Shown one piece after another: positions 1 through 10,459 of a stretch of DNA of 48,560 bases. The stretch comes from Blastopirellula sp. (GTDB lineage: Bacteria; Planctomycetota; Planctomycetia; Pirellulales; Pirellulaceae). Below the pieces are notes generated by a model. It saw nothing but the letters and a program-made list of their open reading frames with translations. It was not told where the DNA came from and ran no database searches. The stretch spans positions 1 to 48,560 of the forward strand of contig NVWB01000157.1 in assembly GCA_002733575.1 (NCBI GenBank), written 5' to 3'. The translations under genes were made by a program, and so were the position numbers. Position 1 is the first letter of the stretch. The number at the start of each line of letters is the position of its first letter.

Positions 1-98
1 GCTTTTTTGCTGGCTGGCAAAGGACTGACCTCCGTGCCGCCGTTCTCTAACTTTATGACCTCAATAAAGAAGTCTTGAGCTTGCGTAAATCGTAAAGA

Positions 99-1532
99 CT
101 AGCGTGTTGCAGGTTGATCAAGTTCCTGTCGCTCGGCAACGGTTGTCTCTCGATTACTCGGAAGCAACTGCTGAGCGAAATTCTGAACTTCATCCAAACT
201 TACAGGCACTAGCCAGCCTAAATCTACAACCGCGTCTTTGATCACATTGATCAGGCTAAACGAGTTTCCTTTAGGTTCTGCTGCAACTGCTGGCACTTCA
301 AGCAACAAATCGTCTTTGATCTTTACCAACTCATGTAAAGTGGAAGATGCTCTCTCAAGCTGACCGCTCTCTGAGTCAAGTCGATCTCGGATCGATAGAA
401 GATCATGCAAGTTGCAATAGGCTTCATCGGTGTCACCTGCTTGTGCAATCAAGTCGGCTTCAATCATCATCATGTGATTGGCAACCATTCGAGCTGCTTT
501 CGACTGTGGTTCAGCTTCCGCAAGGTCTTGATGCAATTGTAACATGTTGTCTAATACCAAGTCGGCATGGCGTGCGGTATTGGCTTGCTCTAGGGTTTTA
601 TCCAATACTTTGATCATGCTTTGAAGAGTATGCGAGGCCATGGCCAAGTCTTGATCCGCAGCATATTCTAATAAATCGGCGGGCATTTCTAAGATGTTGT
701 CTAACACGAAATCAGCTTGACGTGCTTCTTCGGCATGTAGCAATGTCTTGTCTTTCAACCGAACTAAATCTGTCAACGCTCGACTTGCAGCAGGGATATC
801 AGTACCAACAATCAGCAGTTGATCCTGCATATTCATCCATTGATTGGCAGTCGATTCGGCATTCAAAGCTGAATCATATTCGTTCGTCATGCGGGAATGA
901 AGACTCGACATACGATCCAAGGCAACTTCAGCTTCCGTCAATTGTTGCTGCATATCAAGCACTTTGGTACGAAGAATATCGACATTCGTCAAAGCAGCGA
1001 GGCTTGCAGAGGTCAGCCCATCTTGATGAATCAAGGTATCTTGGACATGCCCTAATGCACTTAAAGCATTCAATGAGCCATCCACTTTGTCAGAGTGCCG
1101 TTGAATTTCGTCGTTTAATCGAGTCAATCGGCTCAAGGACATGTGTGCCTGATTGGTTCTTGATGCTGCTGAAACAATTCGTTCATTCAACAATTTACTT
1201 TGCTTCAAAGACTCTGTCGCATGTTGAGTCAATTCAGCCTGGTTTTTCAAAGAGGAGAGCAAATCATTGGTTGTCCCCACAGACCCTTTGATATCGACTA
1301 ATTCTTTCAAAGTGCGATCCAAACGAGAAACCCTAAGTTCCAGCGTTGAGATATTCTCTTTGGAAGGTCTCACGGCCACAAAGTAGACCAGCAAAACACC
1401 AAAGATGATGCCAAAAGAAAAAGCCCCCCAACCAAAGGGTTCGGTATGCTCAAATTCAGATTGATCTTGGTTAGATCGATTATTTTGATCAACTATTGCC
1501 ACTTTCCGTCTCCTGCCGGTTCGTTCATCCAT
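99..1532 (-). CDS. Membrane-anchored coiled-coil protein with 50-residue repeats
   Basis: I do not recognise a named family. Residues 1-33 are hydrophilic and carry RTGRRRK, residues about 35-54 form one hydrophobic helix (core FGIIFGVLLVYFVAV), and the remaining ~420 residues are Leu/Asp/Ala-rich and predicted helical, so the protein looks like a single-pass inner-membrane protein with a long coiled-coil stalk. Part of the stalk repeats with an exact 50-residue period: ADFVLDNILEM near residue 273 recurs as ADLVLDNMLQL near 323, and AS-x-x-L-x-x-(L/M)-(V/I) segments recur at about 249, 299 and 395. The same architecture, without clear sequence identity by eye, is seen in the gene at 27245-28552. 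The gene stands alone, divergent from the small gene at 1788. A structural or envelope-organising role is inference only. Confidence 0.8.
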   Translation of the reverse strand: MDERTGRRRKVAIVDQNNRSNQDQSEFEHTEPFGWGAFSFGIIFGVLLVYFVAVRPSKENISTLELRVSRLDRTLKELVDIKGSVGTTNDLLSSLKNQAELTQHATESLKQSKLLNERIVSAASRTNQAHMSLSRLTRLNDEIQRHSDKVDGSLNALSALGHVQDTLIHQDGLTSASLAALTNVDILRTKVLDMQQQLTEAEVALDRMSSLHSRMTNEYDSALNAESTANQWMNMQDQLLIVGTDIPAASRALTDLVRLKDKTLLHAEEARQADFVLDNILEMPADLLEYAADQDLAMASHTLQSMIKVLDKTLEQANTARHADLVLDNMLQLHQDLAEAEPQSKAARMVANHMMMIEADLIAQAGDTDEAYCNLHDLLSIRDRLDSESGQLERASSTLHELVKIKDDLLLEVPAVAAEPKGNSFSLINVIKDAVVDLGWLVPVSLDEVQNFAQQLLPSNRETTVAERQELDQPATR

Positions 1533-1787
1533 GTTTTAATATCAGTCGCTTAATGACCTTACTAAACCAATCGGCAGACACGACCCATTTACTCTAGGCT
1601 TTTTAGATTAAATACAAGACTCATTCTATCTATTCATCGTGTTCATCGTATTCAACTTACTACCACTTACTTATCCTGTATTAACATATATCAACAGTTC
1701 ACCTAGACAGCAAATAACACAGTTGCTACCCTCCGTCACCGTGTTCTAATTCAATCGATAAAATCAACTTATAAAGCGAGAATAGAG

Positions 1788-2021
1788 ATGGAAATCAACT
1801 TTTTTCAATGGATGAGAAATGGCGTAAAACAAGCAGTCTTATCTGGCGTTTCTGACGCGGTTGAACAGATAGGACTTCCACCTGAGTCCGAAGAAGCGTC
1901 CTCCGATTCACTTGCTTTTTTGCGCAATTCAAGAACCAATTCGCGGACTCCCGCGAAAACAACGGGGCGTAAAAGACTGGGTAAATCGTTGAAAGATATT
2001 GAGTCTGAAGTTAAGAAATAA
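1788..2021 (+). CDS. Small basic hypothetical protein (77 aa)
   Basis: A short protein with an N-terminal segment that looks like an amphipathic helix (MEINFFQWMRNGVKQAV), a middle acidic stretch (PESEEASSDS) and a strongly basic C-terminal tail (RTPAKTTGRKRLGKSLKD). There is no signal peptide or membrane helix. The ATG lies just after a purine-rich AGCGAGAATAGAG segment, a weak ribosome binding site. I believe similar small proteins occur in other planctomycetes, but this is memory and was not searched. The function is unknown; the split into hydrophobic head and basic tail would fit a nucleic-acid- or membrane-binding adaptor, which is inference. The coding assignment rests on the clean start, the sensible composition and the absence of a competing reading frame. 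Confidence 0.6.
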   Translation: MEINFFQWMRNGVKQAVLSGVSDAVEQIGLPPESEEASSDSLAFLRNSRTNSRTPAKTTGRKRLGKSLKDIESEVKK

Positions 2022-2121
2022 CCAAGACTAACGCTCCAATCGAATGGTCAGCACTCGACCGACTAGAGTCGGCCTTGGCTTTCCATTGGGGCAACCTTTA
2101 ATAGACATCAAATCACGCCCT

Positions 2122-2141
2122 GTGGGATGCGAAAATCCCAC
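2122..2141. other. Short stem-loop between convergent genes
   Basis: GTGGGAT, a six-base loop and ATCCCAC form a perfect 7-bp stem between the ends of the small gene at 1788-2021 and the glycosyltransferase at 2175. It could act as a transcription end for either gene, but no clear T-run follows, so the terminator reading is weak. Confidence 0.3.
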
Positions 2142-2160
2142 TCTGTTTCGTTCAAGCTCA

Positions 2161-2237
2161 ACCAGCCGCTTTCCTTAACCAGCCGCCTTTCTCAGGCGAC
2201 TTAGCGACCAATTGCGACCAACCGCTTTCCTAAGGCG
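2161..2237 (-). repeat. Three short tandem copies spanning the 3' end of the glycosyltransferase gene
   Basis: On the plus strand ACCAGCCGCTTTCCT (2161), ACCAGCCGCCTTTCTCAGGC (2178) and ACCAACCGCTTTCCTAAGGC (2217) are near copies. Two of them encode the related C-terminal peptides LRKAVG and LRKAAG, and the third lies just beyond the stop codon. This looks like local tandem duplication at the end of the gene. Confidence 0.6.
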
Positions 2238-3062
2238 GCCTAGCCACCAAGCGCGACTTCGCCAAAGCGGTGTATAAATATACTCCGGTGTCTCCCAATC
2301 TTTCGCTGAAATGTGTTCCTTCATGATACTTGGATGGCTTCCAAGGTAGGGCACACAGGCTCGCATATCATAGGTGTAATCGGCCGATTCAATCTGATGC
2401 ACATCTTGGACCTCGTTAATCTGATCACCATTTCGATCACGGATATAAAACTGCTGAAATTGAATCGTTTTGGCTCGCATTGTTTGGGGAGGACGAACAT
2501 ATCCATAATGGAACATGCGTGCATCTGATGAGGCAGTTGAAAGTCTGCGTCCCTCGATTCCAAACCCACAAGCATCTCCGACAGAACGCACATTGATTCC
2601 ATTACGGACGATGCGAACTTGCTTGCGATACCCGAGTGAATCTCGGATATTGTAATCTCCACGAAAATGCAAATAGCGAAACTTTAATCCCTCGACTTTA
2701 GTTCGCTTCAGATTTTTCTTCATGGCAGCTTTTATCATGGGATAATCTGCTTCGTGAAGAACTTCATCTCCTTGAATATAAAAACACCAATCGCCTGTAC
2801 AACGATCCAATGCCAAGTTGGTTTGATGAGCCATGACCTCACCCGCTTGCTGCATTGCGGGATCCCATGGGGTTTCGAAGATGACCAGTTTATCTGTGTC
2901 AATACTTCGCAACTCATCCATCGTGGTGTCCGTGCAATCGCCAACATTCACGATCAATTCATCCACCAGTGGTAATAACGATTTAATGCTTTCAACAAAC
3001 GGATAACCCAGGCGTACTCCGTCTCGAATAATTGTAAAACCGCTGACTCTCATCTTAGGCAT
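2175..3062 (-). CDS. Glycosyltransferase, family 2-like
   Basis: Likely transfers a sugar from an activated donor in surface-glycan synthesis. The N-terminus MRVSGFTIIRDG followed by PFVESIKSLLPLVDELIVN is the usual nucleotide-binding beta-alpha-beta start of a GT-A fold, and DWCFYIQGDEVLH near residues 92-104 is the place where these enzymes carry the acidic metal-binding motif (here QGDE rather than a classical DxD). I chose the ATG at 3062; another ATG three codons later (3053) is equally possible, and a frame extension upstream to 3158 has no glycosyltransferase character. The C-terminus ends in short duplicated LRKAxG peptides. It follows ligA by about 110 bp on the same strand, and belongs functionally with the glycan genes from 6.1 to 14.7 kb rather than with DNA repair. 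Confidence 0.75.
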   Translation of the reverse strand: MPKMRVSGFTIIRDGVRLGYPFVESIKSLLPLVDELIVNVGDCTDTTMDELRSIDTDKLVIFETPWDPAMQQAGEVMAHQTNLALDRCTGDWCFYIQGDEVLHEADYPMIKAAMKKNLKRTKVEGLKFRYLHFRGDYNIRDSLGYRKQVRIVRNGINVRSVGDACGFGIEGRRLSTASSDARMFHYGYVRPPQTMRAKTIQFQQFYIRDRNGDQINEVQDVHQIESADYTYDMRACVPYLGSHPSIMKEHISAKDWETPEYIYTPLWRSRAWWLGRLRKAVGRNWSLSRLRKAAG

Positions 3063-3174
3063 CCTGGTCTCAATAGAGAAATGAAGAAACAAGCTAAAGC
3101 GAGATAAATCGTACCGCAATCTTGGGCAAACACCTAGACGAATTGGCCGTGCTAGCATCGACCTGGCAAGAATC

Positions 3175-5253
<2,079 letters not shown>

Positions 5254-5631
5254 TCATTGATCACATTCAGGCTTGGCAAACTGAGCATTGTTGGCCGCAT
5301 TCGGAACGAGACACAAAAACTTCAGTGGCTGGTCACCCGTGTTACGAAACTGATGGACTTCGCCTGGTGCCACAAACACGGCATCGCCGGTTTGAATCGG
5401 ACGCGGTGTCTCTCCTTCAAGCACTTCGCCTGAACCAGAGATGATGAAGACCTCATGTTCATAAGGATGAGAGTGCTCTGGTGTATGCCCACCTGGGGCA
5501 ACTTCAAACTGTCGCATGGCAAAGTTCGGGGCGCCATCTGAGTCATTGATCAACTGTCGTACTTGGCATCCGGTCACGCCTTCCATTTCAACAGGCGTTG
5601 CTGAATTGGCTTCAAAGTTTTGTATCTTCAT
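5254..5631 (-). CDS. Cupin-domain protein
   Basis: A small (125-residue) single-domain cupin. The metal-binding motif one is clear: GGHTPEHSHPYEHEVFIISGSGEV, with the three histidines and glutamate in the expected order when read in parts, and motif two is GDAVFVAPGEVHQFRNTGD. Such stand-alone cupins bind a divalent metal and act as isomerases, dioxygenases or small-molecule sensors; the substrate cannot be told from sequence. The start at MKIQNFEAN is chosen because the longer frame to 5724 would overlap the upstream gene and has no family character. It lies 60 bp upstream of ligA on the same strand and 58 bp downstream of the small membrane-protein gene, so a minus-strand transcription unit is likely. 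Confidence 0.85.
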   Translation of the reverse strand: MKIQNFEANSATPVEMEGVTGCQVRQLINDSDGAPNFAMRQFEVAPGGHTPEHSHPYEHEVFIISGSGEVLEGETPRPIQTGDAVFVAPGEVHQFRNTGDQPLKFLCLVPNAANNAQFAKPECDQ

Positions 5632-5689
5632 GCTACATAGCTCATATTTAGAAGTAATGAATAACAGAATTGTTCCAGATGCACCTACT

Positions 5690-6049
5690 TTAATCGGAAT
5701 CAGAGTTGAGATTGCCCGCTTCACTCTCAGAAGAATTCGACAAGGGCTCCTGCTCTGAAGACACTAATCCCCGTTTTCTCTCCGAGCGATCTTTCCAGAA
5801 ATCATCCGTCATAATGGCCCCGAAGGTACAAACGGTAAGCAGCGCCAACTCCACCATCAATATCGTATTGCCATGGTCGTACAGGAATTCAAGAAAAGAA
5901 ATCTGAACTTGTGCTTCCTCGATAGGGCCACCAGGATTCATAAACTTAATGATCATCACGCCATAAGCGCAGCAAGAAACCACAAAGGCAATGCCTACCA
6001 CAAGTAACAAGGCAAAGAATGGATTAAAGTATTTTGGTTGATTCGACAT
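5690..6049 (-). CDS. Small two-helix membrane protein
   Basis: I do not recognise a family with a known function. From the chosen start MSNQPKYFNPFF the 119-residue protein has two hydrophobic segments, roughly residues 10-34 (FALLLVVGIAFVVSCCAYG) and 60-80 (ILMVELALLTVCTFGAIM), followed by a charged, Ser/Glu-rich tail that is probably cytoplasmic or disordered. The longer frame to 6106 adds a charged 19-residue leader that is unlikely to be translated. A two-helix protein of this type with an acidic tail could be a planctomycete-specific membrane accessory; this is inference. It is the first gene of the minus-strand run leading to the cupin and ligA. Confidence 0.65.
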   Translation of the reverse strand: MSNQPKYFNPFFALLLVVGIAFVVSCCAYGVMIIKFMNPGGPIEEAQVQISFLEFLYDHGNTILMVELALLTVCTFGAIMTDDFWKDRSERKRGLVSSEQEPLSNSSESEAGNLNSDSD

Positions 6050-6157
6050 AAAAGCAATCTCTTCCTCAGGTTCCGTCAATCTAACGAAGCGAAGGTGAAG
6101 AGACAAGTAGAAGGAGGCTTCTATGCAAACTCTCTTGAGGCTAATTTTTTAATCTAA

Positions 6158-7636
6158 TTAGGCCGCTATTTTCTTAACATGAGCAGCGACACCATGAGAT
6201 TCCGCTTTATCCCACTGCTCTTGAGTGACTGGTTCAAAACCATGTGCTGAAAAATAAGTCTTCACATTCGTGCTCCAATTATGGGTCGCCTGCTGATCTT
6301 CTAGCCCTTGGGGCGACATAGCACGTTGGCTCAATTCCAGATAGTTATTCTGATCGAATAGTTCGAGGCGAATCGGATGATATTTTGAGAATTCACAAAA
6401 TGCGGATGTACGCGATGCGATAATACGCTTACTTAGATCCACGGCCATCGAAATCGGGCCTGAACTGGTCTGCCCTACATCCCGGTAGGGCAAAATTGCG
6501 GCATCACACTCATTCATAATAGCTAAGAATTCATCGCGGTCTTGCGAGCCAAGAAAATGAACGCGATCTTTCAGTTTTAGTTTTTTTGTTTTCTTGATTT
6601 CTTCTGAACCGGGACTCTGGCCTTCTAGCCCAGCCCGATTCTGTTTCAGCTTGTCAACCAGTAAAACGAGCTTATCAAGCTCCGTATTTTGATCTTGCTT
6701 ATCATTAGATTGTTTACTTGCGGCAAGGATCTTATCAACAATAGTCCGAAGATAAGGGTGCATATTGGCCATTAAACTTCGAGATTCGGCTGGGTGAATG
6801 CTTCCGGCAATAAGCAAATGATAATTGCTAGGCAATTCCTGTATCATTTCTACCGCTAGATCTGTGCCCTTATATTCTGAGATAAAACCGAACACGCCCA
6901 ATAAGATCGTATCCTTGGGAAGCCTTAGCGATTTTAACATTCGAGAAGGCTTTAAGTCAGCTATCATCTCGTTGTTAAGATACGACAAGGGATGATCAAA
7001 AACACATTCTTTGCGAACCCCGTACTGCCTTGCCAAGCGTTTGGATTCTCGCTGCGTATGCACAATAAATGAAGCCTGTTTCTCATTTCCCGCTTGCTTG
7101 AGATAACTAACGGGCTTGCCAGTGATAAACTTTTTACTGCGACTGTGTGATCGGCCCAAAAATGCTCTAAACAAGTGCAGATGACTTAGTTCTTTCCAAA
7201 ATCCACGGCTCTCTTTAACATGATTCAAAAACGTGTGAAAAGTAACCGATACAGCCGGTGCGGCATCTACAATCTGTTGATATCTTTTAAAAGCAACTCG
7301 AGAGTTATAGCCTAAAGTGCCTGGCTCAAACTGGATATTCACCGCGTCAAACTGCTTAATTTCATCACACATTACTGCGAGTTGGTTGATCGCATCTTCG
7401 CGTGAACTTCTACCACCCTGTTGAAACACTTCGGTATCAAGTTCATAAATGGTGACATCGGCAAACTTGCTTAACGATTGAACTAAGAAGTAGGTGTAAT
7501 CAGCAATCCCACACAAACACTCATATGCACTAATAATTGCCAGTGTAGGCGTCTCTCCTGTCTCAGGTGGATACTGAGCAGGATAGAAGTGTTTACGCAA
7601 TTCAGAAACACCTTGCGTTGCTACTGCTTGATTCAT
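6158..7636 (-). CDS. Glycosyltransferase, GT4-like
   Basis: A 492-residue protein with two Rossmann-like halves as in GT-B glycosyltransferases. The N-terminal half shows LAIISAYECLCGIADYTYFL, a glycine-containing donor/acceptor loop typical of GT4 enzymes, and VNIQFEPGTLGY. The C-terminal half has ILLGVFGFISEYKGTDLAVE (start of the nucleotide-sugar domain), YHLLIAGSIHP, and RVHFLGSQDRDEFLAIMNECDAAILPY, the usual acidic C-terminal motif region. A Lys-rich linker near residues 300-355 (KQSNDKQDQNTELDKL and LKLKDR) is longer than usual. The start at 7636 is preferred because GGAGG lies five bases before the ATG, whereas the upstream TTG (7660) lacks one. It opens the glycan block with FkbM methyltransferases and sulfotransferases. 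Confidence 0.8.
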   Translation of the reverse strand: MNQAVATQGVSELRKHFYPAQYPPETGETPTLAIISAYECLCGIADYTYFLVQSLSKFADVTIYELDTEVFQQGGRSSREDAINQLAVMCDEIKQFDAVNIQFEPGTLGYNSRVAFKRYQQIVDAAPAVSVTFHTFLNHVKESRGFWKELSHLHLFRAFLGRSHSRSKKFITGKPVSYLKQAGNEKQASFIVHTQRESKRLARQYGVRKECVFDHPLSYLNNEMIADLKPSRMLKSLRLPKDTILLGVFGFISEYKGTDLAVEMIQELPSNYHLLIAGSIHPAESRSLMANMHPYLRTIVDKILAASKQSNDKQDQNTELDKLVLLVDKLKQNRAGLEGQSPGSEEIKKTKKLKLKDRVHFLGSQDRDEFLAIMNECDAAILPYRDVGQTSSGPISMAVDLSKRIIASRTSAFCEFSKYHPIRLELFDQNNYLELSQRAMSPQGLEDQQATHNWSTNVKTYFSAHGFEPVTQEQWDKAESHGVAAHVKKIAA

Positions 7637-7848
7637 TTCGTCCTCCGAGACGAGTTGCAATTTGGATGGGACAATTAAAATTCTATTTAAGCAAGGGTAT
7701 CTTACAACCCGTTTTTCTGGAAGTTCTCGAATTCTACTGAAAAACCAAGTTTTATGTAAAGAGGAAAGCTACGATACACCAAGAATCATATCTCCTGGAT
7801 ACGCAGCTATACCTACAACAAGAACTTTGATCCTGCACTTTGAACCTC

Positions 7849-8931
7849 TTAGAGATTAATGTCATATCCACATGGAGCACAATTATCATCAGACAACCTT
7901 CGAGAAAAATCGTCTCCTAGTTGATACCCATTCGATTGCAATACATCTAGAACTTCCGATGGTTTGAAACCAAAGTTCCTCATGTCAGGCTGCTTTGCAC
8001 CATATAGGTGAATAGAAATATCCATCTTCGGTTTCAGCAATTTCATGACCTGTTCACTCCCTCTTAAGGCCATTAACTCATAACCTTCGATATCGATTTT
8101 GAGGAACGTTGGTTTCTCATTGATAAAATCATCAATTTTAACCGTTTTCACCATCACCGATTTAAAGTGACCGTCTCTGAGATTCCCTTCCGTGACCGTA
8201 TCGCCCTGGAAGAGTAATTCATTTCCAGATTCATTAGAGACAATCGCATGTACAGGGATAATATTTGTGGCATTATTCAGTTTAATATTCTCGCAGAGAA
8301 CAGCATAATTATAGGGATCACCTTCTATGGCAATCACTTTTCCAGTCGGCCCTACTTTTTTCGCCATGCTTAAACTATAGAACCCATAATGTGCTCCACA
8401 GTCTATCACACATTCTCCCTCGGTAATATTTTCGTGTAGGAAATGCGATTGACTTTTATTCGATGCCAACAAGTACCAAGCAATACTTGTGTGATCATGG
8501 ATAATCAACTCGAAACCAAGCTCTTTAAAATTATATGCAAATGGGACTGAAGACGCCCCCTTAGCACCTACACTCTGCAAAGCTTCTCCAAAATCAACTC
8601 CTTGCTGATCTACTTTGTCACAAAATTCATCGAACATTTCTTGGCCTGCATCAGCATGCCCTAATTCAGACAATTCATCAATCAGAAATAACGTTCTTAA
8701 TTTATCTAACTGATCAGCAATTATTGACAGAGGAAATTTTTCATTAAAGCTTTTGACATACGATTGCAATTTTTCTTCAGGCAACCCTGGGAAAATACTT
8801 CGGCATAGCACCGCTAAGTAATCGGTGTACTCACTCTCCACCGAGTTATTGATTTTTTTAATACAACGTCCACAAGCAAAATGTGTCTCATGAATTGTTT
8901 TCTTGATACATACGGGGCATTTATTACTCAT
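7849..8931 (-). CDS. FkbM-family methyltransferase with N-terminal zinc-ribbon-like motif (copy 1)
   Basis: Likely O-methylates a sugar or glycan using SAM. The methyltransferase domain occupies the C-terminal half: ECVIDCGAHYGFYSLSMA near residues 173-190 is SAM motif I, KVIAIEGDPYNY carries the ribose-binding acidic residue, and KTVKIDDFI followed by FLKIDIEGYELMAL are the FkbM signatures. The N-terminus is unusual: Cys5, Cys8, Cys20 and Cys23 form a CPVC/CGRC zinc-ribbon-like pair, followed by a ~140-residue helical region I cannot place. The C-terminus ends DDNCAPCGYDINL with another CxxC. It is a tandem paralogue of the gene at 9023-10105 with the same length (360 residues) and about 90 bp between them. 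Codon use looks more AT-rich than the surrounding housekeeping genes. Confidence 0.9.
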   Translation of the reverse strand: MSNKCPVCIKKTIHETHFACGRCIKKINNSVESEYTDYLAVLCRSIFPGLPEEKLQSYVKSFNEKFPLSIIADQLDKLRTLFLIDELSELGHADAGQEMFDEFCDKVDQQGVDFGEALQSVGAKGASSVPFAYNFKELGFELIIHDHTSIAWYLLASNKSQSHFLHENITEGECVIDCGAHYGFYSLSMAKKVGPTGKVIAIEGDPYNYAVLCENIKLNNATNIIPVHAIVSNESGNELLFQGDTVTEGNLRDGHFKSVMVKTVKIDDFINEKPTFLKIDIEGYELMALRGSEQVMKLLKPKMDISIHLYGAKQPDMRNFGFKPSEVLDVLQSNGYQLGDDFSRRLSDDNCAPCGYDINL

Positions 8932-9022
8932 TTGAATTTACCTTAAATAGAATTTGCTGATTCAGTCGTAAGCTGTGATCTACTAAAATCGCACCTACTT
9001 TACAATTTATGCAGTAGGATTT

Positions 9023-10105
9023 CTACAGCTTTATATCGTATCCACAGGGAGCGCAATTGTCATCTGAAAGCCTCTGGGTAAAATCATCTCCCAAGTCATA
9101 TCCATTGGCCTGTAAGACATCCAGTACTTCTGTTGGCTTACAACCAAAATTTCTCATATCGGGCTGATCTACCCCATACAAATGAATTGACAGATCCATT
9201 TTTGGTTTTAACTTTTTTAATATCTGCCCTGAACCTTTTAATGCCATCAACTCATAACCCTCGATATCAATTTTCAAGTACGCTGGATTTTCCTTGATAA
9301 AATCATCGATCTTAACCGTCTTAACTGATGTCGATTCAAAATACGCTTCCCTGAGATTGCCTTCCCTGACACTATCTCCTTGAAACTGTAATTCATTGTC
9401 AGATTCGTCAGAGACAATCGCATGCACTGGAATGATATTGGTGGCATTATTCAATTTAATATTTTCACATAGTATCGCGTAATTATAAGGGTCTCCCTCT
9501 ATGGCGATTACCTTGCCAGTAGACCCTACTTTTTTTGCAATACTTAAACTATAAAAACCATGATGCGCACCACAATCAATTGCACAGTCGCCTTCACTTA
9601 GATTCTCATGTAAAAATTGTTTATACTTTCGATTCAGCCCTAATAGGTACCACGCAATACTCGTAAAATCTTGGATATAAAGAAGGAAATCTAGTTTTTG
9701 AAAATGGTGAACAAATGGCACTAAAGCCAGACCTTTATGGCCCACACGATTTTTTACTTCACCAACATTCGCATTGGGTTGATCTGCTTCATGGCAATAT
9801 TCCTCAAACAGAGCATCTCCTGTACCTTCGTATTTCAGGCCAGAGAGATCGTTGATCATTAAAAGCGTTTTTAATTTATAGAGTTGATCGGACACGATTG
9901 AAAAATGGAATTTTTCAATAAAACTATTGACGTAAGCCTCTACCTTACTTTCCGCTATGCCATTAAAAATACTTCTACATATTACTGTTAAGTACTCGCT
10001 ATATTCACTGCCTGAAGAATCAATTATCCTGGAAATACACTGATGGCACGCAAAATGTGTTTCGTGAATCGATGTCTCTTTACATACAGGGCAAGTATCA
10101 TTCAT
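9023..10105 (-). CDS. FkbM-family methyltransferase with N-terminal zinc-ribbon-like motif (copy 2)
   Basis: Tandem paralogue of the adjacent downstream gene, also 360 residues. It keeps the four N-terminal cysteines (CPVC at 5-8, CHQC at 20-23), SAM motif I (AIDCGAHHGFYSLSIA), the acidic ribose ligand (AIEGDPYNY), the KTVKIDDFI and YLKIDIEGYELMAL signatures, and the C-terminal DDNCAPCGYDIKL. The C-terminal catalytic half is more alike between the copies than the N-terminal helical region, as expected if substrate recognition has diverged while catalysis is kept. Presumed to methylate a sugar in the extracellular glycan made by this block; the substrate is not known. The gene diverges from the sulfotransferase at 10460, with an AT-rich shared intergenic region. 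Confidence 0.9.
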   Translation of the reverse strand: MNDTCPVCKETSIHETHFACHQCISRIIDSSGSEYSEYLTVICRSIFNGIAESKVEAYVNSFIEKFHFSIVSDQLYKLKTLLMINDLSGLKYEGTGDALFEEYCHEADQPNANVGEVKNRVGHKGLALVPFVHHFQKLDFLLYIQDFTSIAWYLLGLNRKYKQFLHENLSEGDCAIDCGAHHGFYSLSIAKKVGSTGKVIAIEGDPYNYAILCENIKLNNATNIIPVHAIVSDESDNELQFQGDSVREGNLREAYFESTSVKTVKIDDFIKENPAYLKIDIEGYELMALKGSGQILKKLKPKMDLSIHLYGVDQPDMRNFGCKPTEVLDVLQANGYDLGDDFTQRLSDDNCAPCGYDIKL

Positions 10106-10459
10106 CCGAACACTCCATTGAACATTTTCTTTCTACCAACAACAATAATATTAATCAGATACTACTCGCAAACGATTCTCATAGTCAAAATATGATCCGA
10201 GACAATTGAAACCGATACAAACACCAAGCTTCTACGAATATCCATCTACTCGCATTATCTGCCATCCTATCAGAGTTACAAAACGGTTTATCACAATCGA
10301 CATCAAATGGTCAAGTCTGATTTATGAACTTGTTTAAAGTCACCTACTCCCTTAATCATCTTGCTATAGCTTAGTAACGCTGCTAACTTGCACCTGTAAA
10401 ATGTCAAACATGTGTTCTGTATAGTTGAAGTACGATGTCTACTTCAGGAACTGCTAGCA
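10106..10459. other. AT-rich divergent intergenic region of the glycan block
   Basis: About 350 bp between divergent genes, visibly AT-rich, so promoters in both directions are expected. I see no gene in it. Close to the sulfotransferase start, GAAGTA (10427-10432) and TACTTC (10440-10445) form a 6-bp hairpin just upstream of its AGGAA ribosome binding site; its role is unknown. Confidence 0.4.

Noticed and set aside
722..1291. 189-codon open frame on the plus strand
   Set aside because: Antisense to the coiled-coil gene with no ribosome binding site or family character; Leu-rich heptads often leave an open antisense frame.
10427..10445. Hairpin before the sulfotransferase as a riboswitch
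   Set aside because: Only a 6-bp stem with no surrounding conserved structure; too small to support a riboswitch call.
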